DNA of 64,000 nucleotides, from NCBI RefSeq assembly GCF_900091415.1, contig NZ_FMHU01000001.1:2294001-2358000 (forward strand). Reading direction: 5' to 3'. The position numbers and the translations under genes were made by a program. The DNA comes from Micromonospora inyonensis (lineage in GTDB: Bacteria; Actinomycetota; Actinomycetes; Mycobacteriales; Micromonosporaceae). Below the pieces are notes generated by a model, which was given only the letters and a program-made list of their open reading frames with translations, was not told where the DNA came from and made no database searches. Positions 17,007-26,315 of this stretch are shown piece by piece (within the stretch, counting starts at the first letter, position 1; every line of letters begins with the position of its first letter).

Positions 17007-17066
17007 ACAACCAGGGGGTCAAATTTCGGCCGCCGCTAAAGGGTCAAATTTCGAATGTCGTTGACA

Positions 17067-17575
17067 GGGCGGATGCCGGCCTGGGCGTAGACGGTGGTGG
17101 CGTGCTGTTCGGACCACCAGCGGGACAGGCGGGCGTCAGCGGTGCGGCGGGCGGTGGCGATCAGGTCGGTGAAGAACTGGTTGACCCCGAGCAGGTGGTT
17201 GACCTGGCCGCTGGCGGCGATGCGTTTGGCGCGCTCAAGGGAGCTGCGCGGCGGCTTGCCGCCGAGGCCTGCCGGATCGTGGTAGGCGGTGGGGTGCAGT
17301 TGCAGTCCGACGGGGCCGAGGGTGTAGAGCAGGGAACCGTACCGGCCGGCGTGGCTGCTGCGGCCGAAGCGGTGCAGCACGTCGAGGCGGTGCAGGATCG
17401 TGAGCCGGCGCTGCGCGGTGCGGCGGCTGTCGAAGAAGGCGCTGGTGATCTGGTCGGTGGACAGCAGGTAGTGCTCGGCGAGCAGCGCCAGGAGGGCGCG
17501 GTCGCGGGGGACGACGCGACCGAAGACCGCGAGCGGATCCGGTTTGCTGGAGGCGGACGGAACACGGGAGTACAC
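17067..17575 (-). pseudogene. Replication-relaxation family protein, N-terminal fragment
   Basis: Starts at ATG 17573-17575 and shows the winged-helix N-terminal domain of replication-relaxation proteins: RDRALLALLAEHYLLSTDQI, then AQRRLTILHRLDVLHRFGR. It ends at the IS21 right end after codons for YAQAGIRP; reading on into the IS adds only VNDIRNLTL before a stop. Family proteins accompany conjugation genes in actinomycete elements and are thought to act in DNA processing. The interruption should weaken or abolish plasmid-like processing unless the gene is dispensable. Confidence 0.88.
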
Positions 17576-17602
17576 GGGTTGCTCCTAGGGAGGATGAGGG
17601 TT

Positions 17603-17620
17603 CCCTCCCGATCGGGAGGG
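17603..17620. promoter_or_regulatory. 18-bp perfect palindrome upstream of the replication-relaxation gene
   Basis: CCCTCCCGATCGGGAGGG lies 28 bases upstream of the start codon, beside two CTGTCAG/CTGACAG motifs near 17652 and 17677. It could be a dimeric repressor operator or a short terminator for the coupling ATPase transcript. Confidence 0.4.
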
Positions 17621-17782
17621 TGTCTGGCGGGCGGGAGAGTGGTGCGGAGGGTCTGTCAGGGGGTGTGTGCGGCACTGACAGCCCAGGTCAGCACGGTGCG
17701 GCGGGTGTCCGGCGGTCTCCGGTGGCGATCCCGGTGACGATCCGGCAGACGATCCGGGCGACGCCATCGGCTGACGGACTGG

Positions 17783-20299
17783 TCAGGTGCGGTCGCGTTG
17801 CGGGCGGGTCGGCCGCTGGTCGGGCTTGCGGCTGAGTCGCTCGACGAGTTCGTCGACGGCGCTGGTGTCCTGGCTCGGTACCGCCGCCGCTGCCGCCTGC
17901 CGGATCGCGGTCGCCTCACCAACGGTCGGCTTCGGCGGCCGGGTCTTCATCGTGAACGCGGGCGTTTGGCGGCCGTTGACGACCAGACGCGCGGCGGCGG
18001 TGTATGCGTCGAGGTGGGCGAGGTCGTGCTCACCGAGTTCGGGCAGGGTGTGCCGGGAAAGCACCCTCGCGTCCTCGGGCGCGCAGGTGAAGTAGACCTT
18101 GTTGCGGGCGTTGGCGGAGGTGGCGGCGAGCAGGTCGCGGGGGAACTGGGCCAGGTCCTGGTGGGCGAGGACGAGCGAGAGCCGGTACTTGCGGGCCTCG
18201 GCGAGCATCGTGTCCAGCGAGTTGGCCAGGGTCAGGAAGTTCTGGGCCTCGTCGATGATGAGGGTGGCGTCACGGCGCCGGTCGGGTTCGATGCCGGCGC
18301 GGGCGGTGGCGGCCTGCCACACCTGGGCGAGGACGAGGGATCCGAGTAGCCGGCTGGTGTCCTCGCCGAGCACGCCCTTGGGGATCCGCACGAGCAGCAC
18401 CCCGCCGTCCAGCACGCGGCCTATGTCGAAGCTCGACTTCGGATACCGCATCGTCCGCTTGACGAAGTCGCGTAGCAGGAAGGCCCTCAGCCGGGCGAGG
18501 ACCGGTCCGATGACCTGCGACCGCAGGCTGTCGTTGAGGCCGTCGTACCACTGCCAGAAGCCGCTCAACCCCGCCGGGTCGTCCAGGTCCACCGTCATCG
18601 CGGACCGGAACTGGGAGCTGTTGAGCAGCGGCGGGATGTGCTGCAGGGTCACGTTGTGGTGGCGCAGCAGGGTCAGGCAGGCGACCCGCATGACGTCGTC
18701 CATGCGCGGACCCCACGCCTTGGCGAAGATGGTCCCGAAGATCGACACGAGGTTGTCGACCACCAGGTCGGGATCGTCGCCCTCGAGCGGATTCAACGTC
18801 GGCGGGTTGGGCTGGTCGGGGTCGAAGATCACGACACGGTCGGCGACGGTGGCGGGGAGCCGGTCGAGGATGTCCAGGACGAGATCGCCGTGCGGGTCGA
18901 TGACGACGGTGCCCCGACCGGCCTTGATGTCGTCGACGGCCATGTTGACCAGCAACGTTGTCTTCCCGCTGCCGGTCGAGCCGATCACGTGCAGGTGATA
19001 CCTCGCGTCGGTCACCGACAGCCCGACGCTGTGGCCACCGATCTCGGCGTCGCCGAGCATCTTCACCCCACGCCCACCGCCGGGGATGGCGACCGGAGCC
19101 GGCATGGACGCGGCCCGCGCCCGGTCCAGGCCCGGCACGGCGAGATCCTGGGGGAGGGCGGCCAGTGCCGCGAGTTCCGGGGTGGAGGTGAGGAAGCCGG
19201 GGCCGAGCCGGCGGGCGGCGAGGACGGCTACCGGCGCGGGCATCCGGGCCCGGTGGGTGAGCCGGTTGCGGCCGGTGTGGACGGCGAAGGCCGCGGCGAT
19301 GGTGTCGGCGACGCCCCGAAGCCGGCCACGCGGATCGGCCCCAGGTCGCCTGCTCGTGGTGGCGACCCCGTAGCGGATGCCGGTCTGCCACAGCGGGTGC
19401 GTCGTCTTGTCCAGGATCGCCCGCACGTCCCGCTCGACGGTGGGATCCCGCCGGGAGGCAGGGACTGCGGAGCGACCGGTGCCGCCGCCGGGCAGGAACG
19501 CCTCCACCAGCCACAACAGCGGCGCGGCCGGGTTGACCGCCGGTACGGCGGTCTTGCCGGCCCGCAGCCGTCCGGCGGCGCGGCGGGCGCGTGCCGCCCG
19601 CCGTGGGCTGGCTGGGCGGGCGAGGACCTGCACGCAGGCGTACTCGCCCGGTTTGAGCTGGGAGCCCGCGGACATGAGCGGGCGCAGCGGATCCGTGTCG
19701 TGGTCGGTGCCCAGCGGCAGCCACTCGGCGTGGACGGGCAGGAGATGCCCACCGGCGGCCGGGCGCGCGTCCAGGGGGATCGGCGGGCCGGGGTTGTCTT
19801 CGGTGATGGTGGCCGAGCCGGGCCACGCGGCACGCACCGCCGCCTCGACCGCCCCGGGTGGCACGGTGCCGGGCACCCAGATCGAGATGAGCAGCTGCCG
19901 GCCGGACCACGTGTACTGCCACACGACGTGCGGGGCGCCGTAGAGCAGCCGACGGCGCCGCGACGGGGTCAGCACGCCGGCCAGGTTCGCCCACAACGCC
20001 GCCGCGCTGTGCGGGTCGACCTCGGGCGGCGGCGCGATCGTCACGAGCCGTGCGCCGTGGGCATGGTGGCGGTGCCGCCACACCTCCACCAGGTTGTGGG
20101 CGGCGATCCACACCGCCAGGACGCTGGCGGCGACAGCGGCCAGCCACGGCCGCTGCGCGGCCCACACGGCAGCCTCGATCAGCATGCCGCCGGGGCCGGT
20201 AGGGGGTGGAATGGCATCGGCGCCCGGCCCGGAGGTGGGGCTGGGCGCCGACGTCGGCGATGCGAGCGCTGGTATCAGCGCTCCGAGCGGTGGTGTCAC
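17783..20299 (-). CDS. Type IV coupling protein / conjugative DNA-transfer ATPase (TraG/TraD-like)
   Basis: An 838-residue membrane ATPase. A hydrophobic segment lies at about residues 36-60. The ATPase core has Walker A GSTGSGKTTLL, VVIDPHGDLVLDIL, Walker B TLIIDEAQNFL and a later ANARNKVYFTCAPEDARVLS arginine-finger-type region. Family knowledge: these hexameric ATPases link the DNA-relaxase complex to the type IV channel and pump the DNA. The start ATG overlaps the virB4 stop (20296-20298), and the gene is followed by the replication-relaxation gene. It appears intact. Confidence 0.9.
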   Translation of the reverse strand: MTPPLGALIPALASPTSAPSPTSGPGADAIPPPTGPGGMLIEAAVWAAQRPWLAAVAASVLAVWIAAHNLVEVWRHRHHAHGARLVTIAPPPEVDPHSAAALWANLAGVLTPSRRRRLLYGAPHVVWQYTWSGRQLLISIWVPGTVPPGAVEAAVRAAWPGSATITEDNPGPPIPLDARPAAGGHLLPVHAEWLPLGTDHDTDPLRPLMSAGSQLKPGEYACVQVLARPASPRRAARARRAAGRLRAGKTAVPAVNPAAPLLWLVEAFLPGGGTGRSAVPASRRDPTVERDVRAILDKTTHPLWQTGIRYGVATTSRRPGADPRGRLRGVADTIAAAFAVHTGRNRLTHRARMPAPVAVLAARRLGPGFLTSTPELAALAALPQDLAVPGLDRARAASMPAPVAIPGGGRGVKMLGDAEIGGHSVGLSVTDARYHLHVIGSTGSGKTTLLVNMAVDDIKAGRGTVVIDPHGDLVLDILDRLPATVADRVVIFDPDQPNPPTLNPLEGDDPDLVVDNLVSIFGTIFAKAWGPRMDDVMRVACLTLLRHHNVTLQHIPPLLNSSQFRSAMTVDLDDPAGLSGFWQWYDGLNDSLRSQVIGPVLARLRAFLLRDFVKRTMRYPKSSFDIGRVLDGGVLLVRIPKGVLGEDTSRLLGSLVLAQVWQAATARAGIEPDRRRDATLIIDEAQNFLTLANSLDTMLAEARKYRLSLVLAHQDLAQFPRDLLAATSANARNKVYFTCAPEDARVLSRHTLPELGEHDLAHLDAYTAAARLVVNGRQTPAFTMKTRPPKPTVGEATAIRQAAAAAVPSQDTSAVDELVERLSRKPDQRPTRPQRDRT

Positions 20300-22083
20300 A
20301 GGTCGTCCTCCTCGTCGAGGTCGGCCAGCTCAGCCGGGGATGTGGTGCACAGCGCGTGCTCCGCCTGCGAGGAAATCGCCTCGAAGCTGGTGCGGCTCAC
20401 CCCGGAGATCAACAGGCCCTGGCCTCGGCGGGCCGACAGCAGCAAGCGCCGCTCGCCGCCGGTGAGCCCGAACGCCTCCCCGACGGCGTCGATGGCCTGC
20501 GGCGCCTGCCGCAGCAGGATCTGTGTGGAGGCGTTGGACACGACGGCCTGCCCGAGGTCGGTGCCCAGCACATCAGCGGCGTCCTGGGTGACCACGGTCA
20601 GCCCGGCATTGCGCTTACGAGCAGCCTTGCTCATCCGGAACAGGAAGCGGGCGCCCTCGCCATCGCGCATCAGCAGCCAGGCCTCGTCGACCACGACGAG
20701 CCGCCGCTGTGACGGCCGGGTGGGGGCATCGACGGTGCGCCAGATCGAGTCCAGCGCGAGCAGGGTGCCGACGGTGCGCAGCTCGTCGGGCAGGTGACGC
20801 AGCGACCACACCACGAGGTGCCCGACCGGCGCCTGGGTGGTCGGCCCGTCGAACAGGTCGGCGAAACTGCCATCCACCCAGGGGGCGAGCCGGGCGGCCA
20901 GGGTCACCGCCGCCGGGTCGTCGTCGCCGCGCAGCGCGGCGGCCAGGTCGCGCAGCAGCGGGGCCGGCCGGTGATGGGTGGCCGGATCCGTCGTGATGCC
21001 GGCCTGCCGGTAGACGGCGAGGATGGCCCGGTCGAGCGCGGCCCGTTCCGCCGGTGGCGGCTGCTGCCCGAGCAGCACGCTGATGAGCGTGTGGAGGAAC
21101 AGGCCGCGGCGGGTCAGCGTGTCAGGCCGGCGGTCACCTGTGGGCAGGTCCAGGGGATTGATCTTCACACCGGGTACGCCGAGGCGGACGATGCTGCCGC
21201 CGACCGCGTCGGCGAGCCGCGTGTACTCGTCCTCGGGGTCCACCACCGCGACCTGCACATCCTGGTAGAGGCTGCGCAGGATCTCCAGCTTCACGAAGTA
21301 CGACTTCCCCGCCCCGGAGCGGGCGAGGACGATCGAGTTGTGGTTCTCCTGCGCCCACCGGTCCCACCACACGATCCCCGAACTGGCGGGGTTGACGCCG
21401 TAGAGGACGCCACCGGTGGCCGGCGGATCCCCGGGCAGCGGGGCGGGCAGGTCGGGACTGGCCAGGGGAAAGGCGGCGGCGAGGGCCTGGGTGTCCATCG
21501 TGCGTAGCATCCGCAGTCCGTCCCAGGCGAGAGGCAGGGTGGTGGTCCAGCCGGGAAGCTGCCGCCACGTCGCCGGCTGCACCTCGAGCAGGGTCGAGGC
21601 GGCGGCGGCCCTCACCTGAGCGCACGCCTCGGTCAGTTCGGTTTCGCTGCGGGCGTGCACGGTCAGGTACAGGCCGACCCGGAACAGCTTCGCGGCACCG
21701 CGGGCGAGTCGTTCGGCCAGATCACCGGCGTCGTGCGCGGCGGCGTCGACGTAGGGGTCGGGCAGTTTGCCGCGTTCGGCGTCGGCGCGCCGGGACGACT
21801 CCAGGCGGGCGCGTTGCGTGCGGAGCCGGGACGCGGCGATCGGCGCGGGCAGCGGCTCGATGTGCATCGCGAGGTCGAGGCGACCCGGCCAGCTGAGCAG
21901 GGGCTCGAGCCAGGCGGGTCCGACCTCGGCCGGGTAGCCGGTCACCACCAGGGTGGCGGCGTACCCGTCGCCGACGCGCAGCCAGCGGGACGTGACCTCG
22001 ACCGTGGCCGGCGCGACCGCCGCCGCCAGCGAATCCAGCTGTAGCTGCCGGCCGCCGCCAACGGACCGTCGTTTCCTGATCAT
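20296..22083 (-). CDS. VirB4-like conjugal transfer ATPase
   Basis: A 595-residue cytoplasmic motor ATPase of the type IV secretion channel. Visible: Walker A LARSGAGKSYFVK, VAVVDPEDEYTRLADAVGG, Walker B RLVVVDEAWLLM, and the motif VTQDAADVLGTDLGQAVVSNA that closes VirB4/TraC domains. ATG at 22081-22083 is the start; the upstream frame to 22533 is a shadow of the PrgI-like gene. It overlaps both neighbours in ATGA fashion, so prgI-virB4-coupling ATPase form a coupled trio. Confidence 0.92.
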   Translation of the reverse strand: MIRKRRSVGGGRQLQLDSLAAAVAPATVEVTSRWLRVGDGYAATLVVTGYPAEVGPAWLEPLLSWPGRLDLAMHIEPLPAPIAASRLRTQRARLESSRRADAERGKLPDPYVDAAAHDAGDLAERLARGAAKLFRVGLYLTVHARSETELTEACAQVRAAAASTLLEVQPATWRQLPGWTTTLPLAWDGLRMLRTMDTQALAAAFPLASPDLPAPLPGDPPATGGVLYGVNPASSGIVWWDRWAQENHNSIVLARSGAGKSYFVKLEILRSLYQDVQVAVVDPEDEYTRLADAVGGSIVRLGVPGVKINPLDLPTGDRRPDTLTRRGLFLHTLISVLLGQQPPPAERAALDRAILAVYRQAGITTDPATHHRPAPLLRDLAAALRGDDDPAAVTLAARLAPWVDGSFADLFDGPTTQAPVGHLVVWSLRHLPDELRTVGTLLALDSIWRTVDAPTRPSQRRLVVVDEAWLLMRDGEGARFLFRMSKAARKRNAGLTVVTQDAADVLGTDLGQAVVSNASTQILLRQAPQAIDAVGEAFGLTGGERRLLLSARRGQGLLISGVSRTSFEAISSQAEHALCTTSPAELADLDEEDDL

Positions 22084-23054
22084 GACGTCTTCCTCTTCTT
22101 CTGGGTGTGGGGTGGTGCGGCTGCGGTGATGACGGCGTCGGGCGCGGCCAGGCCGCCGGGGCGCGGCGGCCGGTAGGGGTCGGCCGCGCAGGTGAGGGCG
22201 GCGGTGACCGCCGGCCCGTCGAGCACGCGCGGGGTGACGCCGATGCCGGACAGCGCGCGGACGGTGTCGTCGGCGCGGCGCCGCGCGGCGTGATGGCCGC
22301 GCTCGCCGGCGGCGGTGCGGGTGACGACGAGAACCTGCCGACGCAGCGGGTCCCGGCGGACGGCGAGGTCGGCGAGGAAGTCGGCGTGGTCGGCGCACGC
22401 CGCGGCCAGCCGCGGATGCGGCTGGCCGCCTGCGGCGGCGGCGAGGGAGCGGCTGTGGGAGGCCAGGTCGACCGGCTGCGCGGAGACGACGATCTGGGTG
22501 GGGGTCGACAGGCTGTTGAGCCACCGCCCCCACCCGTCGATCAGCGCCGCCTGCTCGTCAGGGGTACGCAGCGCCAGGTTCACCGTGGTGGTGCCGACAA
22601 TCGCCGCCCGTCCCCCGTCGAGACGGATTTCCCCGTCGTCGTCGATGGCGTCAGCGGGCAGCCGCAACGGCGCCGGCATCGGCATCCGACCGCTGGCGGG
22701 TGCCTCGATCCAGTCCGGCAGTCCGGCGCCGCCGGCCGGGGCGGCGGCCGACAGGGACCGGGGTGCGCGGGTGTGGCGGATCGCGTGGAGCAGCCACACG
22801 TCCATGGACAGCCCGTCGCGGCGACCGAGCGCCAGGCCGATGACCAGCCCACCGAGCACCACACCGACACCGATGAGAACCGGCGCCGGTACGACGCCGT
22901 GCAGGGTCCGCCAGATGCCGTAGAAGATCAGGGCTCCGGCGGCGACGATCGCCAGCTGGTGGAACGTCAGGCCGTAGGCGACTTTGTCGGGGGCGTCGAC
23001 GTCGGCGGGCATCCGTGCCCTGGTCGACGCCCTGTCGGTTTCGGATGGGGTCAT
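22080..23054 (-). CDS. PrgI / SCO6880-like conjugal transfer membrane protein
   Basis: A 324-residue protein with two N-terminal membrane helices (FHQLAIVAAGALIFYGIW and VLIGVGVVLGGLVIGLALG) and a large cytoplasmic part. This matches the SCO6880/PrgI type that partners VirB4 in actinomycete type IV systems, as a VirB3-like subunit with an extra domain. The gene lies directly before virB4 with an overlapping stop/start. The interval upstream (23055 onward) is IS debris and foreign cargo rather than the trbL gene expected there, so its original promoter or upstream partner has been displaced. Confidence 0.85.
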   Translation of the reverse strand: MTPSETDRASTRARMPADVDAPDKVAYGLTFHQLAIVAAGALIFYGIWRTLHGVVPAPVLIGVGVVLGGLVIGLALGRRDGLSMDVWLLHAIRHTRAPRSLSAAAPAGGAGLPDWIEAPASGRMPMPAPLRLPADAIDDDGEIRLDGGRAAIVGTTTVNLALRTPDEQAALIDGWGRWLNSLSTPTQIVVSAQPVDLASHSRSLAAAAGGQPHPRLAAACADHADFLADLAVRRDPLRRQVLVVTRTAAGERGHHAARRRADDTVRALSGIGVTPRVLDGPAVTAALTCAADPYRPPRPGGLAAPDAVITAAAPPHTQKKRKTS

Positions 23055-23073
23055 CTATTGCCTTCCGTGGAAA

Positions 23074-23332
23074 CTCCCGCCTTGAGGCGGGGGAGGAAAC
23101 GGTTCGCCTGCGGAGCAGGACGGGAAAGGCCGATTCGCCGCCGAGGCAAACCGGCGTCGAATGTCTGCGGTGCGTGACTGAACATGGGGCTGATCTCCGT
23201 GGCCTGGCCGGTGATAACCAAGCTGTTCGGGCCTACCGCCGGGCGGGAAGTGACGTCTGTGGAGACTGTGTAAGACCGATGGGCGGTACACCTTTCCCTC
23301 GCCGGTACTCCGGGGTCGGCTGTGGTCGGTGA
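23074..23332 (+). mobile_element. IS200/IS605-type remnant (end hairpin and TnpB-like tail)
   Basis: A hairpin CTCCCGCC-TTGA-GGCGGGGGAG (23074-23095) looks like the foldback end of IS200/IS605-group elements. A broken plus-strand frame ending at 23332 encodes SDVCGDCVRPMGGTP, resembling the CGDxVRP tail found at the C-terminus of actinomycete TnpB proteins. No intact tnpA or tnpB is present. The assignment rests on these two short signals. Confidence 0.4.
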
Positions 23333-23397
23333 CGCAGAAAGCTCAACCCGCGAGCGTTGAATTCCCCTGCTTCAGTGGGCGTGTCTGCCGCACGATC

Positions 23398-23766
23398 TGG
23401 CCCCCGAAGTCCGTCGCCTACTGCTACTTCGCCTTGTGGCGTGACGACCGCACCGACCAGACGATCCATGATCTGCTGCGCTGCCAGGCGAAGGAGAGTG
23501 CCGAGCCGACTGCGGACCCGAGCGCGGTCGTGTTGGGCGCCCAGTCGATCCGCGCGGCGAACCACGTCCTGGGCGCTACGAGCGGCAAGGACGCTGGCAA
23601 GAAGGTACCGGGCCGCAAACAGGGCCTGGCCATTGACACCCTCGGTCTGATCATCGCCGTCGTGGTGACCGCAACGTCGGTCACCGACAACACGATCGGT
23701 ACACAACTGCTCGGTTGTGGGGTGGACGCATCCACCGCGCGGCGGGGCGGCAAGGCCGCCCCCTGA
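23398..23766 (+). pseudogene. IS5-family transposase fragment
   Basis: The middle of an IS5-group DDE transposase: WPPKSVAYCYFALWRDDRTD, QTIHDLLRCQ, then SAVVLGAQSIRAANH and GKKVPGRKQGLAIDTLGLII, ending near TSVTDNTIG. The N-terminal domain and the last catalytic region with the E are missing, and the first catalytic site reads LGAQS where DSQS is usual. It is a dead remnant marking an old insertion beside the nuclease cargo. Confidence 0.75.
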
Positions 23767-24045
23767 GTGGCGGAGCGTAGATCATTGGTGGCAACGACGC
23801 TGGAGACGAAGCGCGGCTGCCGACATGGTGTGCGACCACAGCCTCAACAGTCAATTGCGCTCCGTTATGGTTCAGCTACCACCCGGTGAAAATGATCACT
23901 GCTGGCACGGGTTTCAATACGGGTCTAGGTCAACTTGAATGTTCCAAGTGAGGAGCGATCGGGCTTCGAAGCTGGTCGGGGAGACGTGACCCGACACGCG
24001 GCGCAGGGTTGGGCCGCCCCGTTGTGATTGTCGAGAGGATGATTC

Positions 24046-25356
24046 TTGCGTAGACCAAAGGTTATCGCTGGGCTGGTCGGACTGGTTGCCGTGCTGGCCG
24101 TCCTGCCTGTCCACCCCGCTTCGGCTGATGTCGGTTCCCCTGCCTTCGGCAAATTCCTGGGCACCTTCACCCCAGAGGAGCTCAGCCAACAGAGCAGAGC
24201 AACCCTCTCCGAAGCCGACATCGCCGCAACGACAACTTGCGTTGACACCGCTGCCGGATCCAAAGAGCGGCGTCAGGGAGCAGTACGGGCCTGTACGCAG
24301 ATGTCGTCCCAGATCAGCACCGGCATTGTGTCCGGTGCACCCGGCGGCACGGCGCAAGCGATCGCCGCCGACGTATGCAGTATCACCAACCCCGCGTCTT
24401 GGTGGTATCAGCGATTCGGATCATGTTTCAAGGACCTGGTCGCCACGTACACTCTCGTCAATAGCAATGGCGCCACGACCGGTACCGCCACCATGACCGT
24501 AACTGGCAGCATGACGCTGAATCCCACCAGTTCCACCTGGAGCGAGCTGCTCACCGTCAAGGTGACGAACACGACGGGCTCGATCACGTCCCTCGACATC
24601 TCGATGGACGCAGGATGCGACGCCCCGTGTGCCATGTCCACGCCCTCGCCGTGGGCCGGTCCGCGAACTCTCGCAATGAATCAGTCAGCATCCGGCACGG
24701 TCACGTACACCGATTCGCCGGCGTCCGGCGCCCAGGACCGCTTCTCGACCAAATACCACATGTACGTAGTCGCGACCGGAGCCATCCCAACCCAGCCGAA
24801 CTACAACTGGACGAACCCTCGGCAGATTCGCTGCGACCGAGCCGTCGGCTCCTCCGCAGGCTGCGTCTACCCCGACATCAAAGCCCAACTCGTTCTGCCG
24901 CTGAGCCAGTATGGCGCGGCTGCTGCGACATATGGTTGGGCCCAGAATAATCTCATCGATCACTGGGGTGCGGCAGACAGTCCCCTGCACAGGATCGCGA
25001 GCGAGGCGACCGCGGATGCCAACCGGAACGCGACCTGCTACACCCCGCTCGATCCGTTCATTCCGTTCGGCGACAGCGTCGTGGTGGACGACTCCTGCGA
25101 CGAATTCCCGTTCGCCAGAACATTGGAGGGTGGCACGACCGGCTCTATGTGCGCCGACGTCGTGCCGCTGCTGCAGAACGGTGTGTGGACCTTCTACCAG
25201 GCGAACAACGCCAAGCCGGTCACGTTCAACGAACCCTGCATCCGCGGCCACGTTCCCGAGCTGGAGAATAAGGCGGCGGGTGGAAAGCTCGGCAGCTTCG
25301 CGCAGACCGACCGGGTGATGGACCTGGAAGGATACACGGTCCTGATCACGCAGTAG
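24046..25356 (+). CDS. Secreted protein with C-terminal NucA/NucB-type nuclease domain
   Basis: A 436-residue exported protein: a signal peptide (VIAGLVGLVAVLAVLPVHPASA), a long Thr/Ser-rich beta region with paired cysteines, and a C-terminal domain containing DSCDEFPFARTLEGG, the signature of NucA/NucB DNA-entry nucleases (usually CDEYPFAST-EGG), preceded by an ATCYTPLDPF segment. Family members are metal-dependent secreted DNases or toxin tips. The TTG start at 24046 follows GAGAGGATGA. Base composition is visibly less GC-rich than the ICE genes around it. The gene runs opposite to the transfer operon that it interrupts. Confidence 0.82.
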   Translation: MRRPKVIAGLVGLVAVLAVLPVHPASADVGSPAFGKFLGTFTPEELSQQSRATLSEADIAATTTCVDTAAGSKERRQGAVRACTQMSSQISTGIVSGAPGGTAQAIAADVCSITNPASWWYQRFGSCFKDLVATYTLVNSNGATTGTATMTVTGSMTLNPTSSTWSELLTVKVTNTTGSITSLDISMDAGCDAPCAMSTPSPWAGPRTLAMNQSASGTVTYTDSPASGAQDRFSTKYHMYVVATGAIPTQPNYNWTNPRQIRCDRAVGSSAGCVYPDIKAQLVLPLSQYGAAAATYGWAQNNLIDHWGAADSPLHRIASEATADANRNATCYTPLDPFIPFGDSVVVDDSCDEFPFARTLEGGTTGSMCADVVPLLQNGVWTFYQANNAKPVTFNEPCIRGHVPELENKAAGGKLGSFAQTDRVMDLEGYTVLITQ

Positions 25357-25434
25357 CGACAGATTGACGGCACCATCGTGGGCCGCGCGCCGGGTACCAT
25401 CCGGAGCGCGGCCCCGCTTCCGAAGGAGGACATA

Positions 25435-26094
25435 ATGAACGCTGATCTTGGGCCTTGGAAGTGGGTTGATCTCGGCTTCACTGTCACCTTCAGCCTCGAC
25501 CTGGTTCCCGAGGACGTCCTCGCCGGCTATGGGGCGGATCCTGCCAGGGCGGAGCTGCTCACCCGGCAGGAGGCGTGGGACAAGTACCCGCCTAATCACG
25601 GCGGCACCCAGCTGCGTACCGGCACACTGAACGGCTGGGGGTTTTGTTTTGAGGAGATTGGCTATCAGGGCATCCGACCCGAGGTTCTCACTATGCTGTC
25701 GGCCCGCACCGAGGTCTTCTCGTTCTTCAAGATGTCGGGAAAGAGCACACTACAGTATTTCCGGAATGGGCTGCGCATCGAGTCTTTCGAACCTGGCTTC
25801 GCCTACTCGGTCCGAGGCCAGCAACCCCACGCGCTCTGGACCAGAACCGAACAATTGGCCCGCAACAAGTCCCTGCCCCCGAACCGGGCCGCGCTTGAGG
25901 CCATTGAGGAGCGAATCGGTGCACGGTTAGGCCAGGATCTGCTGGAAGGGGTGCTACTTACCGCCTACCTCACCGATCCCAGACCCTCAGCTCCGATCCC
26001 CACGCCGCAGCGAAATCCACCAGGGCGCTTCCTTGGATCATTCGACCCCACGACTCTCGACCCGCCCCGCCCTCCCGGCGCCGGCGAACCCTGA
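25435..26094 (+). CDS. DUF6461-family protein, candidate immunity partner
   Basis: A 219-residue soluble protein starting at ATG 25435-25437 behind a near-perfect GAAGGAGGA site. It has the DUF6461 features as I know them: an N-terminal W-DLGFTVTFSLDL-P segment, LNGWGFCFEEIGYQGIRPEV, and a mid-region SFEPGFAYSVRGQQPHAL. The function of DUF6461 is not established; family members often sit next to secreted or polymorphic-toxin-like genes. It begins 78 bases after the nuclease gene on the same strand, so an immunity role is plausible but unproven. Confidence 0.72.
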   Translation: MNADLGPWKWVDLGFTVTFSLDLVPEDVLAGYGADPARAELLTRQEAWDKYPPNHGGTQLRTGTLNGWGFCFEEIGYQGIRPEVLTMLSARTEVFSFFKMSGKSTLQYFRNGLRIESFEPGFAYSVRGQQPHALWTRTEQLARNKSLPPNRAALEAIEERIGARLGQDLLEGVLLTAYLTDPRPSAPIPTPQRNPPGRFLGSFDPTTLDPPRPPGAGEP

Positions 26095-26315
26095 GGTCGT
26101 GGGGCAGTACCGCCTGTGGCTGCCTGAGTCGTGTCTTGCCGCCCCGGTGATCCTGATGCGACCAGGAGCCTGCGCCGTGCCATTTGACGGAACGGTATCG
26201 CCACCAACGGAACGACGGATAGCCGGCTTGAGAAGCGAGCCGCCAGGCTGCTCGACGCGTGGTGCGATCCCGACGGTTGGTATCCGCAGGTCGGTGACCG
26301 AAGCAGGTGGAGACG

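Larger units (their letters stand above)
14521..17066 (+). mobile_element. IS21-family insertion sequence, complete, with TSD GGGCG
   Basis: Left end at 14521 (TGTCGACGAC...TGACCC) and right end at 17066 (GGGTCA...GTCGTTGACA) are imperfect inverted repeats of about 26 bp starting TGTC-ACGAC. Further internal copies of the GGGTCAAA / TTTGACCC type lie at both ends (near 14555 and 17018), as is usual for IS21. The 5 bp GGGCG is present on both sides (14516-14520 and 17067-17071). It contains istA, a small unknown gene and istB, all overlapping, and interrupts the replication-relaxation gene. Confidence 0.93.

Noticed and set aside
18638..20797. Long plus-strand frame opposite the coupling ATPase
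   Set aside because: Antisense shadow of an ATPase gene with intact Walker motifs; no motif of its own.
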